Assembly (NCBI GenBank): GCA_963717705.1
Contig: CAVQWT010000004.1
Span: 372,001-436,000, forward strand
DNA: 64,000 nucleotides
Direction: 5' to 3'
Source of the DNA: CAVQWT01 sp963717705
Lineage (GTDB): Bacteria > Pseudomonadota > Gammaproteobacteria > Burkholderiales > Casimicrobiaceae
Under the pieces are notes generated by a model. It was not told the DNA's origin. It was given only the letters and a program-made list of their open reading frames with translations, and did not search any database. The translations under genes were made by a program, and so were the position numbers. Shown here piece by piece: positions 35,183-44,775 of this stretch (positions are counted from its first letter, which is position 1; the number at the start of each line of letters is the position of its first letter).

Positions 35183-38044
35183 ATGTCCGCCGACCCGACG
35201 TCCCCCGCCAAGCCCGACTGGAAGACCACGCTCAACCTGCCCGACACGCCGTTCCCGATGCGCGGCGACCTCGCGCGGCGCGAGGCGGTGTGGGTGGCCG
35301 AGTGGCGCGAGCGCAAGGTGTACGCGGCGATCCGCGAGGCGTGCGCCGGCCGCCCGCGGTTCGTCCTGCACGACGGCCCGCCGTACGCCAACAACGACAT
35401 CCACATCGGCCACGCCGTCAACAAGGTGCTCAAGGACATCATCGTCAAGAGCCGCACGCTGGCCGGGTTCGACGCGCCGTACGTGCCGGGCTGGGACTGC
35501 CACGGCATGCCGATCGAGGTGCAGATCGAGAAGACGCACGGCAAGCACATCCCGGTGGCCGAGACGCAGCGCCTTGCGCGCGCCTACGCGTCCGAGCAGA
35601 TCGAGCGGCAGAAGAAGGACTTCGAGCGTCTGGGCGTGCTCGCCGACTGGGACCATCCCTACACGACGATGGCGTACAAGAGCGAGGCGGACGAGATCCG
35701 CACGCTGGGCCGGCTGCTGGAAAAGGGCTTCGTCTACCGCGGCCTGAAGCCGGTCAACTGGTGCTTCGACTGCGGCAGCGCGCTGGCCGAGGCCGAAGTC
35801 GAGTACGAGGACCGGCAGGACAGCGCCATCGACGTCGCGTTTCCGATCGACGACGCCGACCGCGGCCGCCTCGCTGCGGCGTTCGGCCTGCCGGCGCTGC
35901 CCGCCGGCGCGGCGATGGCGGTGATCTGGACGACGACGCCGTGGACCATCCCCGCCAACCAGGCGCTGAACGCGCATCCGGAGTTCGACTACGCGCTGGT
36001 CGCGACGCCGCGCGGCCACCTGGTGCTGGCGACCGAGCTCGTCGCCGCCTGCCTCGCGCGCTTCAAGCTCGACGGCCGCGTCGTCGCGACGGCGAAGGGC
36101 GCGGCGCTGGAGAACCTGCGCTTCCGCCATCCGTTTTACGACCGCGCGTCGCCGGTGTACCTCGGCGACTACGTGACGCTGGAGCAGGGCACCGGCATCG
36201 TCCACAGCTCGCCGGCGTACGGCATCGAGGACTTCCAGTCGTGCCGCAGCTACGGCATGAAGGACGACGACATGCTGAACCCGGTGCAGGGCGACGGCCG
36301 CTACGCCGAGAGCCTGCCGTTCTTCGGCGGCCTCAATATCTGGGACGCGAACCCGAAGATCGTCGCCAGGCTCGACGAGGTCGGCGCGCTGCTGTCGAGC
36401 GCGAAGTTCACCCACAGCTACATGCACTGCTGGCGCCACAAGTCGCCGGTGATCTACCGCGCGACGACGCAGTGGTTCGCCGGTATGGACGACGTTCCGG
36501 GATTCAACGGCACGAAGCCCGCGCAGCCGCTGCGGCAGACGGCGCTGGCGGGGATCGAGGCGACGCAGTTCTTCCCGGCGTGGGGGAAGCCGCGCCTCTA
36601 CAACATGATCGCGCACCGTCCCGACTGGACGCTGTCGCGCCAGCGCCAGTGGGGCGTGCCGATGCCGTTCTTTGTGCACAAGGAGTCCGGCGCGCTGCAT
36701 CCGCGCACGCTCGAGCTGCTCGAAACGGTCGCGACGCGGGTCGAGCAGGGCGGCATCGAGGCCTGGCAGGGCATGACCGCCGAGGAGCTGATCGGCGCCG
36801 ACGCCGCGCATTACGACAAGATCCGCGACACCCTCGACGTCTGGTTCGACTCGGGCTCGACCCACCAGACGGTGCTGGGCGGGCCCGACGGCCGGCGAAC
36901 CGGGGCGGGCTCGCACCCGCAGCAGACCGGCTTCCCGGCCGACCTCTACCTCGAGGGCTCGGACCAGCACCGCGGCTGGTTCCATTCGTCGCTGCTGGTG
37001 TCGTGCATGCTCAACGGGCGGCCGCCGTACAAGGCGCTGCTGACGCACGGGTTCGCCGTCGACGGCGACGGCAAGAAGATGTCGAAGTCGAAGGGCAACG
37101 TCGTCGCGCCGCAGAAGATCAACTCGACGCTGGGCGCCGAGGTGCTGCGGCTGTGGGTGGCGGCGACCGACTATTCGGGCGACCTGTCGATCTCCGACGA
37201 GATCCTCAAGCGCGTCGTCGAGAGCTACCGGCGAATCCGCAACACGCTGCGGTTCCTGATGGCCAACACCGCCGACTTCGACGCCGCGAAGCACGCAGTG
37301 CCCGTCGCCGACCTGCTCGAGGTCGACCGCTACGCGCTGATCGCGGCGCGGCGACTCGCCGACAGCGTCGCGTCGGACTACGACCGCTACGAGTTCCACC
37401 TGGTCGTGCAGAAGCTCGCGATGTTCTGCTCCGAGGACCTCGGCGGCTTCTACCTCGACGTGCTGAAGGACCGGCTGTACACGACGGCGGCCGACAGCCG
37501 CGCCCGCCGCTCGGCGCAGACGGCGCTGGCGCTGATCCGCGACGGGCTGCTGAAGCTGATGGCGCCGGTGCTGTCGTTCACCGCCGAGGAGTCGTGGCGA
37601 ATCCTGCATCCGGCGGAGGCGTCGATCTTCTGCACGGTCTGGGCAGACGCCATCCCCGCGGTGCCCGACGCCGAGGCGCTGGCGGCGAAGTGGGCGCGCA
37701 TCCTCGCCGTCCGCGCGGCGGTGCTGAAGGAGCTGGAGACGCTGCGGCAGGAAGGCCGCATCGGCTCGTCGCTGCAGGCGGAGGTCGAGGTGACGGTGGC
37801 GGCGGAGGATCACGCGGCGCTGGCGAGCCTGGGCGACGACCTGCGTTTCGTGTTCATCACCTCGGCCGCGACCGCCACGGCAGGTACCGCGCTGGGCATC
37901 CGCGCCGCTGCCTCGACGCACGCCAAGTGCGACCGCTGCTGGCACTGGCGCGCCGACGTCGGCGTCGACCCCGCGCGGCCGAACCTGTGCGGGCGCTGCG
38001 TGTCGAACCTGTTCGGGTCCGGCGAGGCGCGGCAACATGCGTGA
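35183..38044 (+). CDS. ileS: Isoleucyl-tRNA synthetase
   Basis: The 953-residue class I synthetase charges tRNA-Ile. HIGH is at residues 74-77 (NNDIHIGHAVN) and KMSKS at 632-636 (GKKMSKSKGN). The editing domain carries TTPWTIPANQAL and the C-terminal zinc finger has CDRCWHWRADVG and CGRCVSNL. The start MSADPTSPAKPDW at 35183 gives the usual N-terminus; a longer frame from 35117 overlaps ribF and was rejected. Its stop overlaps the lspA start (ATGCGTGA). Confidence 0.97.
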   Translation: MSADPTSPAKPDWKTTLNLPDTPFPMRGDLARREAVWVAEWRERKVYAAIREACAGRPRFVLHDGPPYANNDIHIGHAVNKVLKDIIVKSRTLAGFDAPYVPGWDCHGMPIEVQIEKTHGKHIPVAETQRLARAYASEQIERQKKDFERLGVLADWDHPYTTMAYKSEADEIRTLGRLLEKGFVYRGLKPVNWCFDCGSALAEAEVEYEDRQDSAIDVAFPIDDADRGRLAAAFGLPALPAGAAMAVIWTTTPWTIPANQALNAHPEFDYALVATPRGHLVLATELVAACLARFKLDGRVVATAKGAALENLRFRHPFYDRASPVYLGDYVTLEQGTGIVHSSPAYGIEDFQSCRSYGMKDDDMLNPVQGDGRYAESLPFFGGLNIWDANPKIVARLDEVGALLSSAKFTHSYMHCWRHKSPVIYRATTQWFAGMDDVPGFNGTKPAQPLRQTALAGIEATQFFPAWGKPRLYNMIAHRPDWTLSRQRQWGVPMPFFVHKESGALHPRTLELLETVATRVEQGGIEAWQGMTAEELIGADAAHYDKIRDTLDVWFDSGSTHQTVLGGPDGRRTGAGSHPQQTGFPADLYLEGSDQHRGWFHSSLLVSCMLNGRPPYKALLTHGFAVDGDGKKMSKSKGNVVAPQKINSTLGAEVLRLWVAATDYSGDLSISDEILKRVVESYRRIRNTLRFLMANTADFDAAKHAVPVADLLEVDRYALIAARRLADSVASDYDRYEFHLVVQKLAMFCSEDLGGFYLDVLKDRLYTTAADSRARRSAQTALALIRDGLLKLMAPVLSFTAEESWRILHPAEASIFCTVWADAIPAVPDAEALAAKWARILAVRAAVLKELETLRQEGRIGSSLQAEVEVTVAAEDHAALASLGDDLRFVFITSAATATAGTALGIRAAASTHAKCDRCWHWRADVGVDPARPNLCGRCVSNLFGSGEARQHA

Positions 38045-38537
38045 CGCGTCGACCGGCATCGCGCGCTGGCTGGCGCTGGCGGCGGCGGTGCTCGTCGCCG
38101 ACCAGGTCACCAAGCACGCGATCCTGGCCGCGTTCCGCCACGGGGAGGCGCTGCCGATCACGCCGTTCTTCAGCCTGGTGCTGGCGTTCAATCCGGGCGC
38201 CGCGTTCAGCTTCCTCGCCGGACACGACGGGTGGCAGCGCTGGTTCTTCAGCGGCATCGCGCTCGTCGCTTCGGTGGTGATCGTCTGGCTGCTGCGCCGC
38301 GGCGGCAGCCGCATGTACCTGTGCGGCCTGGCGCTGATCCTCGGCGGGGCGCTCGGCAACGTCTGGGACCGGCTGACCATCGGCATGGTCGTCGATTTCC
38401 TGCTCTTCCACTGGCGGGGCTGGTCGTATCCCGCCTTCAACGTGGCCGACAGCGCGATCACCGTCGGCGCGGGTCTGCTGATCATCGACAGCTTCCGGAC
38501 GCGCCGCGTCGACGGCGCGCCGGCGAAAGGCGCCTGA
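38037..38537 (+). CDS. lspA: Prolipoprotein signal peptidase II
   Basis: The 166-residue inner-membrane aspartyl protease has four helices and removes signal peptides from diacylglyceryl-lipoproteins. The catalytic aspartates are D120 in GMVVDFLLFHW and D138 in FNVADSAITVG, with AFNPGAAFSFL also conserved. It overlaps ileS by 8 nt and shares its stop with the next start (TGATG). Several lipoproteins with clear lipoboxes are encoded in this window. Confidence 0.97.
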   Translation: MRDASTGIARWLALAAAVLVADQVTKHAILAAFRHGEALPITPFFSLVLAFNPGAAFSFLAGHDGWQRWFFSGIALVASVVIVWLLRRGGSRMYLCGLALILGGALGNVWDRLTIGMVVDFLLFHWRGWSYPAFNVADSAITVGAGLLIIDSFRTRRVDGAPAKGA

Positions 38538-39499
38538 TGGACGTCGTGCTCGCCAATCCCCGTGGATTCTGCGCCGGCGTCGACCGCGCGATCGCCATCG
38601 TCGAGCAGGCGCTGGAGCAGTTCGGCGCGCCGATCTACGTCCGGCACGAGGTCGTCCACAACAAGTTCGTCGTCGACGACCTGCGCGCCAAGGGCGCGAT
38701 TTTCGTCGACGAGCTGGACCAGGTCCCTGCCGGCGCGACCGTCGTGTTCAGCGCGCACGGGGTGTCGCGCGCGGTGCAGGGCGAGGCGGCACGGCGCGGG
38801 CTCCACGTCTTCGACGCGACCTGCCCGCTGGTGACCAAGGTTCACGTCGAGATCGCCAAGATGCACGCGGCCGGACGCGAGATCGTGATGATCGGTCACG
38901 CCGGGCATCCCGAGGTCGAGGGCACGATGGGACAGTGCGACGGCGGTGTCTATCTGGTCGAGTCGGCCTCGGATGTGGAAACGCTTGTGGTGAAGGACCC
39001 GGACAATCTCGCCTACGTGACGCAGACGACGCTGTCGGTCGACGACGCGGCTGGTGTGGTCGCCGCGCTGAAGCGCCGGTTTCCCTCCATCCAGGGTCCG
39101 AAGCGCGACGACATCTGCTACGCGACCCAGAACCGGCAGGACGCGGTGAAGTTCATGGCGCCGCAGGTCGACGCCGTCATCGTCGTCGGCAGCCCGAACA
39201 GCTCCAATTCCAACCGGCTGCGCGAAGTCGCGGCGCATCGCGGCGTGGCGGCGTACATGGTCGATCGCGCGAGCGAGCTTCGACCCGAGTGGATCGAGGG
39301 CAAGTCGCGCGTCGGCGTCACTGCGGGGGCGTCGGCGCCGGAGGTGCTCGTGCGCGAGGTCATCGACGCGCTGAAGGCGATGGGTGCCTCGAGCGTCCGC
39401 GACCTCGACGGCGTGGTCGAGCGCGTGGTGTTTCCGATGCCGAAGGGCCTCGCCTCCGGGCACAAGACGCCGGAGACCGGCGCCGGGCGGCGCGACTAG
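38537..39499 (+). CDS. ispH: 4-hydroxy-3-methylbut-2-enyl diphosphate reductase
   Basis: This 320-residue iron-sulfur enzyme catalyses the last step of the MEP pathway, giving IPP and DMAPP. The three cluster cysteines are C12 (PRGFCAGVDRAI), C96 (DATCPLVTKVH) and C194 (DDICYATQNRQ). The conserved HEVVHN and SSNSNRLREVA motifs are present. The ATG overlaps the lspA stop by one base. The fkpB gene often found between lspA and ispH is absent here. Confidence 0.97.
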   Translation: MDVVLANPRGFCAGVDRAIAIVEQALEQFGAPIYVRHEVVHNKFVVDDLRAKGAIFVDELDQVPAGATVVFSAHGVSRAVQGEAARRGLHVFDATCPLVTKVHVEIAKMHAAGREIVMIGHAGHPEVEGTMGQCDGGVYLVESASDVETLVVKDPDNLAYVTQTTLSVDDAAGVVAALKRRFPSIQGPKRDDICYATQNRQDAVKFMAPQVDAVIVVGSPNSSNSNRLREVAAHRGVAAYMVDRASELRPEWIEGKSRVGVTAGASAPEVLVREVIDALKAMGASSVRDLDGVVERVVFPMPKGLASGHKTPETGAGRRD

Positions 39500-39562
39500 A
39501 CCCGTCGGCACGGCCTTGCGCGTGTCGGCGCCGCGGCCCGCCCGCAGGCGGTCGCGTCGCGG

Positions 39563-40798
39563 CTAGCGCCCGAACAATCCCTTCAGCTTGTTCACCGCAT
39601 TGGCGGCGTCCTGTGCGCTGAGCGCTGCGTCTTGCGCACGGGGTTCGGCGGCGCGGGCGCCGGCGGGAGCGGCCGCAGGCGCATCCGCCGTCTTCGCCGG
39701 CGTGGCGGGCGCTTGCGACGGCGCCGGCCGGTTCGACGAAGGCGTCGCGGCCCCGGGGGCGACCGCTGCGGCTGCATTCGAGTCCGCCGTCGCGCTGCCG
39801 AGTGCGGCCGCCGGCGACCTCGCGGCGGCCGCCGCCGCGAGTGCTTCCGATTCCGCCACCGTCGGCAGCGGCTTGCCGACCAGCGCCTGCAGCCGGGACC
39901 GGTCCACCGCGTCGAACAGCACCTGTCGTGGCATGCCGGCGGGACCGGTCACGGCAAGGGCGACGTTGGTGACTTTCAAGCCCGCGCTCCGTCCCGGACT
40001 GGCGGCGCCGGACGTCGCGGCGAGCGTGCGTTCGTCCGGTTGCGGCAGCGCGTGCCGGTTCATCCCGAAGTTGATCTGCAGTTCCTGCGGGTACGTCTGC
40101 AGGGCATCGGCTTTCGCCCGCAGCGCGTCGGCCTGCGGCTTGACACCGGCGAGATGCGCGCGCTCGATCGCCTTCGCCTTCTCGTCGAGCGCCTTGCCCT
40201 CGGCGACTTTCTGCTCGGCGACCGCACGCTCGGCGTCCGACAGCGGCGGCCCGCCACGCTTCGCCTTCGGCTGGCTGTTGTAGGCGGCCCGCGACTGCTC
40301 GACCAGCGACTGGTATTGCGCAGCCTGGTCGGGCGGCAGCGTTTCCAGCGCCTTGATCTGGTCGAGCAGCTGCCGGCGTTCGGCCCCCATGCGGTCGGCC
40401 TCCTGCTTCGGCCAGGTGAAGAGATAGGCGGCGCTCACCGCGACGTCGAAGTCGCCTTCGCGCTGGCCCCGGCAGAAGGAGGGCATCGACGTCGGCTGTC
40501 GGAAGTCGAAGGGCTTGCCGCGCAACGCCATGTTCGCCGGGGTGGGCGGAATCGACGCTGCGAGTGCCGCAATTGCCCGAGCGTAGAAGTCGCGCTCGGC
40601 CGCGGTCATCTCACGCGTGCCGTCGACGCAGTCGGCGCGGGCGTTCGTCGCGGCGACGATGCAGCCGAAGGCGAGCGCGGCCATGAGCCCGACGGGTCGC
40701 CCCTGTGGCGGAGGCCGGAGTGCGCAGCGCGAAGGCCGTCCGGCGAAGGTCAGGGGCAGCGGGGATCGAAGCAATCCGGTCATCGTCGTGCTCTCCAT
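39563..40798 (-). CDS. Exported coiled-coil protein of unknown function
   Basis: The protein has a signal-peptide core VGLMAALAFGCIVAATNARA, so the mature chain starts near residue 56. RQLLDQIKALETLPPDQAAQ and ERAVAEQKVAEGKALDEKAK are charged heptad-like stretches that predict coiled coil. The C-terminal 100 residues are Ala/Pro-rich and end ANAVNKLKGLFGR. Starts at 40798 or 40684 are both possible; the latter gives a normal signal peptide. I do not recognise a family. It is downstream of the DUF2069 gene on the same strand. Confidence 0.65.
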   Translation of the reverse strand: MESTTMTGLLRSPLPLTFAGRPSRCALRPPPQGRPVGLMAALAFGCIVAATNARADCVDGTREMTAAERDFYARAIAALAASIPPTPANMALRGKPFDFRQPTSMPSFCRGQREGDFDVAVSAAYLFTWPKQEADRMGAERRQLLDQIKALETLPPDQAAQYQSLVEQSRAAYNSQPKAKRGGPPLSDAERAVAEQKVAEGKALDEKAKAIERAHLAGVKPQADALRAKADALQTYPQELQINFGMNRHALPQPDERTLAATSGAASPGRSAGLKVTNVALAVTGPAGMPRQVLFDAVDRSRLQALVGKPLPTVAESEALAAAAAARSPAAALGSATADSNAAAAVAPGAATPSSNRPAPSQAPATPAKTADAPAAAPAGARAAEPRAQDAALSAQDAANAVNKLKGLFGR

Positions 40799-40878
40799 CA
40801 GAGGGACGTCCAAGCCCGGCGGTTGCGGGGGCGCGATGACTTTACGGTGACCGCGGCGCGACGGAAAGGCCCTGCCGC

Positions 40879-41292
40879 TTACAGATCGCTTACAGAATCC
40901 GGCGGCTTGCGCGCGGACCCCAGCCGGTGCCGCTTCGCCGCCCGGAACGACAGCAGCAACGCGGCGAACGCCGCCGCCGTCAGCGCCGCCGCCACGCCCG
41001 CGACGAGCGCGTGCCGTCCGCTTTCCGCCACCGTGCGCGTTATCGCCTCGGCGAAACAGGGCAGCAGCAGCAGCAGCACGACGAAGCGCGCCCGCGGGCT
41101 GCCGCGGGCGAGCGGCGCCCACGCCAGCGCCAGCGGCAGCGCCTTCAGCGCCAGCCACGAGCCGCCCGGGCGCACCGGCGCCAGCAGCAGCTCCCACAGC
41201 AGCTGCAGCAGGATCAGCGCCGCGACCAGCGCCACGCCGACCCGCAGCCAGCGGGCGACGTCGGGAGGCAGCGCAACGGGCGGATTGGCCAT
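40879..41292 (-). CDS. DUF2069 inner-membrane protein
   Basis: The 137-residue protein has four hydrophobic segments; ALKALPLALAWAPLARGSPR and LLLLPCFAEAITRTVAES follow the pattern of the DUF2069 family, in which a P.FAE..R motif is conserved. The C-terminus is basic and cytoplasmic. The function is unknown. It follows the PilZ-like gene by 22 nt, suggesting one transcript. Confidence 0.82.
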   Translation of the reverse strand: MANPPVALPPDVARWLRVGVALVAALILLQLLWELLLAPVRPGGSWLALKALPLALAWAPLARGSPRARFVVLLLLLPCFAEAITRTVAESGRHALVAGVAAALTAAAFAALLLSFRAAKRHRLGSARKPPDSVSDL

Positions 41293-41314
41293 GCGCGCCT
41301 GGCCATTGCGGCGG

Positions 41315-42862
41315 TCAGGCGACCGGCGCGTAGTCGTACAGCTCGAAGCCCGGACCCTGCTCGACCAGCTTGGTCAGCACGGCGAACCCGGTGGCATTGC
41401 CCCGGCGCAGCGCGACCGCCTGCTCGACCTCGAAATGTCCCGACGGCAGCAGGAGCTGCGGCGCCAGCGGCTCGGCACCGACGGCCGCGCCCTTGTCCTC
41501 GGGCAACACCACCACCGGGGTGAGGCTCGCGTCGGCCGCGTCCTCGCCGGCGGCAGCGGCGGCTTCGGGACGGTCCGACAGCAGTTCGCAGCCGAACTCG
41601 AGGCCGCTGCCCTTCAGCGTGTTGCGGAACCAGCGGACCATCGCGACCTGCAGGCCGGTGCGGCCTTCGACCCGCAACGCGATCAGCTCGCCGATGCGCA
41701 GCGTCGTCGGGTGCGGGTCCGTCTGGCGCAGCGCGTAGCCGGCGGGGGTGTGGTTGATCACCTGGCACGTGGTCATCGGCGGCAGGCCGGCCGACGGCGC
41801 GACGCCGGTGTGCGCGCCGCGGCTGTACTGCCAGACGCCCGGCAGGCCGGCGCACATCACGACGCGCGCCCGCGACGGCAGCCGGTTGAATTGCCGCGCC
41901 GGCGGTATCGCCCACTGTCGCAGCAGCCGCTTGAGCAGCAGGATGTACTGGTGCCGCGCGCTGCGGTCGCGGGCGATGCCGACGGGCATTTCGCCGCCCG
42001 CTTCGAGTGCGCGGATCTGCTCCTGCAGCTGGAACGCGAGGTCGAAGGTCAGCAGGAAGATCTTGCTGCCCTCGATCGAGCCGCCCTTGTTGGCGGAGAA
42101 GGGGGGGAAGTCGTGGCCGACCGGAACGATCGCGACGGCCTTCGCCATCCGGTGCACCGGGGCGACGTCGGTGAGCTTCGCCCAGTGGCAGTATTCCTGC
42201 AGGTAGCGGATGACGGTGTTGAGCTGCCCGGGCCGGAAGCCGTAGGGATTCGCCAGCGCCAGCAGCAGCGACTGGAGGTAGCTGCGCTCCGGAGTCATCT
42301 CCGGCTGGTCCGACGCGGCCGGGCTCTGGTGGACGTTGCGCTCGCGGGCGTAGGCGTAGATGAGGTGGGCGTCGAGCCAGGTGCGCGGCGGCACCGGCGA
42401 GTACGACAGGTAGCTGTTGACCAGCGTGCGCGCGGTGCACTGCAGGCACCGGTGGATCAGCGCCACCATCAGCCGCGGGCCGCCCAGGTGGATGCGCTTG
42501 TCGGCCTCGTGGGCGAGCAGGTGCTTGTACGAGACGCCGAGTTCGTGGGACAGCGACAAGGCCGCCTTGGCCGCCCCCAGCGCCTCGCCCGCCAGCGGGT
42601 GCGACGCCTTGGTGAACGACTTCTCGAGCACCGGCCAGAGCGCGCTGGCGGTGGTCCAGAAGAGTTCGGCCAGCTCCAGCCGGCGCGAATCGCTCATCGT
42701 CACGCGGTTCGTCGCCGCCAGCGCGTCCCCGATCAGGCCCGCCGCTTCGGCCGGGTCGCGCCGCACCGTCTCGTCGAGCCACAGCGCGACCTTCGCCGGA
42801 CGGATCTCGGGCGGGTTGGCCGGGCGGGGGTCGAGCGACGGGAGGGTGAGGTTCAGCGGCAT
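41315..42862 (-). CDS. Large protein with PilZ-like C-terminal region
   Basis: The 515-residue cytoplasmic protein has a helical N-terminal part (residues 1-300, with LIHRCLQCTARTLVNSYLSY) and a C-terminal beta-rich part. CQVINHTPAGYALRQTD and LRIGELIALRV with GLQVAMVRWFRN resemble the core of PilZ domains. The canonical cyclic di-GMP residues (RxxxR, DxSxxG) are weak: the linker reads NRLPSRARVV. It may respond to cyclic di-GMP or be a degenerate PilZ protein. The assignment is tentative. Confidence 0.6.
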   Translation of the reverse strand: MPLNLTLPSLDPRPANPPEIRPAKVALWLDETVRRDPAEAAGLIGDALAATNRVTMSDSRRLELAELFWTTASALWPVLEKSFTKASHPLAGEALGAAKAALSLSHELGVSYKHLLAHEADKRIHLGGPRLMVALIHRCLQCTARTLVNSYLSYSPVPPRTWLDAHLIYAYARERNVHQSPAASDQPEMTPERSYLQSLLLALANPYGFRPGQLNTVIRYLQEYCHWAKLTDVAPVHRMAKAVAIVPVGHDFPPFSANKGGSIEGSKIFLLTFDLAFQLQEQIRALEAGGEMPVGIARDRSARHQYILLLKRLLRQWAIPPARQFNRLPSRARVVMCAGLPGVWQYSRGAHTGVAPSAGLPPMTTCQVINHTPAGYALRQTDPHPTTLRIGELIALRVEGRTGLQVAMVRWFRNTLKGSGLEFGCELLSDRPEAAAAAGEDAADASLTPVVVLPEDKGAAVGAEPLAPQLLLPSGHFEVEQAVALRRGNATGFAVLTKLVEQGPGFELYDYAPVA

Positions 42863-43025
42863 GGCAACGGCTTGTCCGGACCGATTGTAAGCGAACGCGG
42901 CGGCAACGCCTCAAACGGCAAGCAATCCCCGCGCCCGCGACATCTTGACGCCGACGCCTCGTCCTCGCTACCGGCGCCCGGTTCCCCACTGCCGTGCCGG
43001 GCCCGCGACGGCGGGCGCACCCGCC

Positions 43026-43880
43026 TCAGGCGCGCAGGAACGCCAGCACCGGCGCGACCTGGTCCGGGGACAGCAGCATCGGGGCGTGGCCGACCCCGGC
43101 GAACTCGACCAGCCGCGGTCGCGGCCCGCGCTCGGTCATCGCCCGCGCGGTCGCCGCGGTAAGCAGATCGGAGTCCGCCCCGCGCAGCAGCAGCGTCGGG
43201 CACGCGATCGCGTCCCACAGGGCCCACAGGTCGGGCGGCGCCGCGCTGGCGCGAAACGGCACGGCGATACCCGGGTCGTAGGCGAAGCCCCAGCGGCCGT
43301 CGGGCCGCTGCCGCACGCACGAGCGGGTGAGGTGGTCCCACTGTTCCGGTGTCTGCGGTCCGAACGGCGAGATCGAGCGGATGTACGCGGCGACCTCGTC
43401 GTAGCTCGCGAACTGCGGATCGGCGCCGACGTAGGCGCCGATCCGGGCCAGGGCGGCGGGCTCGATGGCCGGCCCGACGTCGTTGACGACCAGCTTCGCG
43501 ACCGGGGTGTTCGGCTGCGCCGCCATCACCATGCCCAGCAGCCCGCCCAGCGAGGTGCCGACCCAGGCGACGCGCTCGGCGCCGGTGCGGGCGAGCAACG
43601 CCGTCAGCGTCGACAGATAGGTGGGAAACGCATAGTCCGCGGGGTCGGCCAGCCACGCGCTCTCGCCGCGTCCCGGCAGGTCGACCGCGAACACGCGGTG
43701 CGTCGGCGCCAGCGCTTCCCCCAGCACGTCGAAGTCGCGCCCGTTGCGGGTGAGGCCGTGCACGCAGACGACGACGTCGCGCGCCGCCGGGTCGCCCCAC
43801 TCGTGGTAGACCACGTCGTGGAAGCCGTGGGGCGAGAGGTTGCTGAACGTGCCGCGACGCGGCAGGGTCGTGGTGAGCAT
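43026..43880 (-). CDS. Alpha/beta hydrolase
   Basis: The 284-residue enzyme has the oxyanion region VVVCVHGLTRNGRDFD, the nucleophile elbow VGTSLGGLLGM (Ser in GTSLGG), the acid in LLRGADSDLLT and the late histidine in GVGHAPMLL. These complete the Ser-Asp-His triad of the alpha/beta hydrolase fold. The substrate is unknown. It starts 30 nt after the Nudix gene and is probably co-transcribed with it. Confidence 0.92.
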   Translation of the reverse strand: MLTTTLPRRGTFSNLSPHGFHDVVYHEWGDPAARDVVVCVHGLTRNGRDFDVLGEALAPTHRVFAVDLPGRGESAWLADPADYAFPTYLSTLTALLARTGAERVAWVGTSLGGLLGMVMAAQPNTPVAKLVVNDVGPAIEPAALARIGAYVGADPQFASYDEVAAYIRSISPFGPQTPEQWDHLTRSCVRQRPDGRWGFAYDPGIAVPFRASAAPPDLWALWDAIACPTLLLRGADSDLLTAATARAMTERGPRPRLVEFAGVGHAPMLLSPDQVAPVLAFLRA

Positions 43881-43910
43881 CGGTGGTCGGCGAGGTGGGG
43901 CGGCGATTGG

Positions 43911-44540
43911 TCAGGCGCCGTCGCGCAGCGTGCGGTCGAGGATCAGCAGCATCGCCGCGGTGGCGCCCCAGATGTAGCGGTCGCCGTACGGGATCGCGTA
44001 GAAGTCGCGCCGGACCTCGCCCAGCATGCGGAAATGGCGCTGCTGGTTGACCGGGTCGAGCAGGAACGCGAGCGGCACCTCGAACACGTCGGCGACCTCG
44101 AACGGATCCCGGGTCACCGCGAACGGCGGCTCGACCCAGCCGACCACCGGCGTCACGCGGTAACCGGTGACCGTTTCGTACTCGGCCAGCTGACCCAGCA
44201 CCCGCACCTGCTCGGGCGGGAGCCCCACTTCCTCCCGCGCCTCGCGCAGCGCCGCCGCCGCGTGCGAGGCGTCGTCCGGCTCGACGCGGCCGCCCGGGAA
44301 GCTGATCTGCCCCGGATGGTCCGGCAGGTCGGCGCTGCGCTGCGTCAGCAGCACCTGCAGCCCCTCGGGCCGGTTGACCAGCGGCACCAGCACCGCCGCG
44401 GGTTTCGGCGCCCCGCCGCGGCCCGGCAGGCGGAAGCCGTCGGAAAGCCCGCGCGCAGATGGCGGCGCGGGACGGGCAAGGCGCTGGGCGAGCCAGTCGC
44501 GCTGGGCGGAAACGGGGAGGCGGAACAGCGGCAGCGGCAT
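43911..44540 (-). CDS. CoA-type Nudix hydrolase (NudL-like)
   Basis: The 209-residue protein carries the Nudix box GGRVEPDDASHAAAALREAR followed by EEVGL. A preceding LLTQRSADLPDHPGQISFPG stretch is the signature that marks coenzyme A pyrophosphatases. It would hydrolyse CoA or acyl-CoA to phosphopantetheine and 3',5'-ADP. The ATG at 44540 was chosen over a GTG at 44564. Confidence 0.92.
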   Translation of the reverse strand: MPLPLFRLPVSAQRDWLAQRLARPAPPSARGLSDGFRLPGRGGAPKPAAVLVPLVNRPEGLQVLLTQRSADLPDHPGQISFPGGRVEPDDASHAAAALREAREEVGLPPEQVRVLGQLAEYETVTGYRVTPVVGWVEPPFAVTRDPFEVADVFEVPLAFLLDPVNQQRHFRMLGEVRRDFYAIPYGDRYIWGATAAMLLILDRTLRDGA

Positions 44541-44775
44541 CCGGGGGAACACGACCGGCGGCACCCGGGGTGTGTGCCGCGCATGGCGCCATCATAGCGT
44601 GAACCGCGACCGCTGCCGCGGCGCCGCCGCACCCGGCGGCGGCAGCCACCGGCCGGGGAGGGGGTGGACACCCCGGTGCGGAGCGCTCCGGCGGCTCCGT
44701 TGCACCGGACGAACGGACGCAGGATAATTCGCCCTTCCGCGGCGGCATCCGGCGCTGCGCACCTACGGAGAAGCG

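Noticed and set aside
34643..39511. An uninterrupted 1,622-codon frame antisense to ribF-ileS-lspA-ispH
   Set aside because: It is a by-product of GC-rich third positions in the four well-conserved genes on the other strand; its translation has no recognisable domain.
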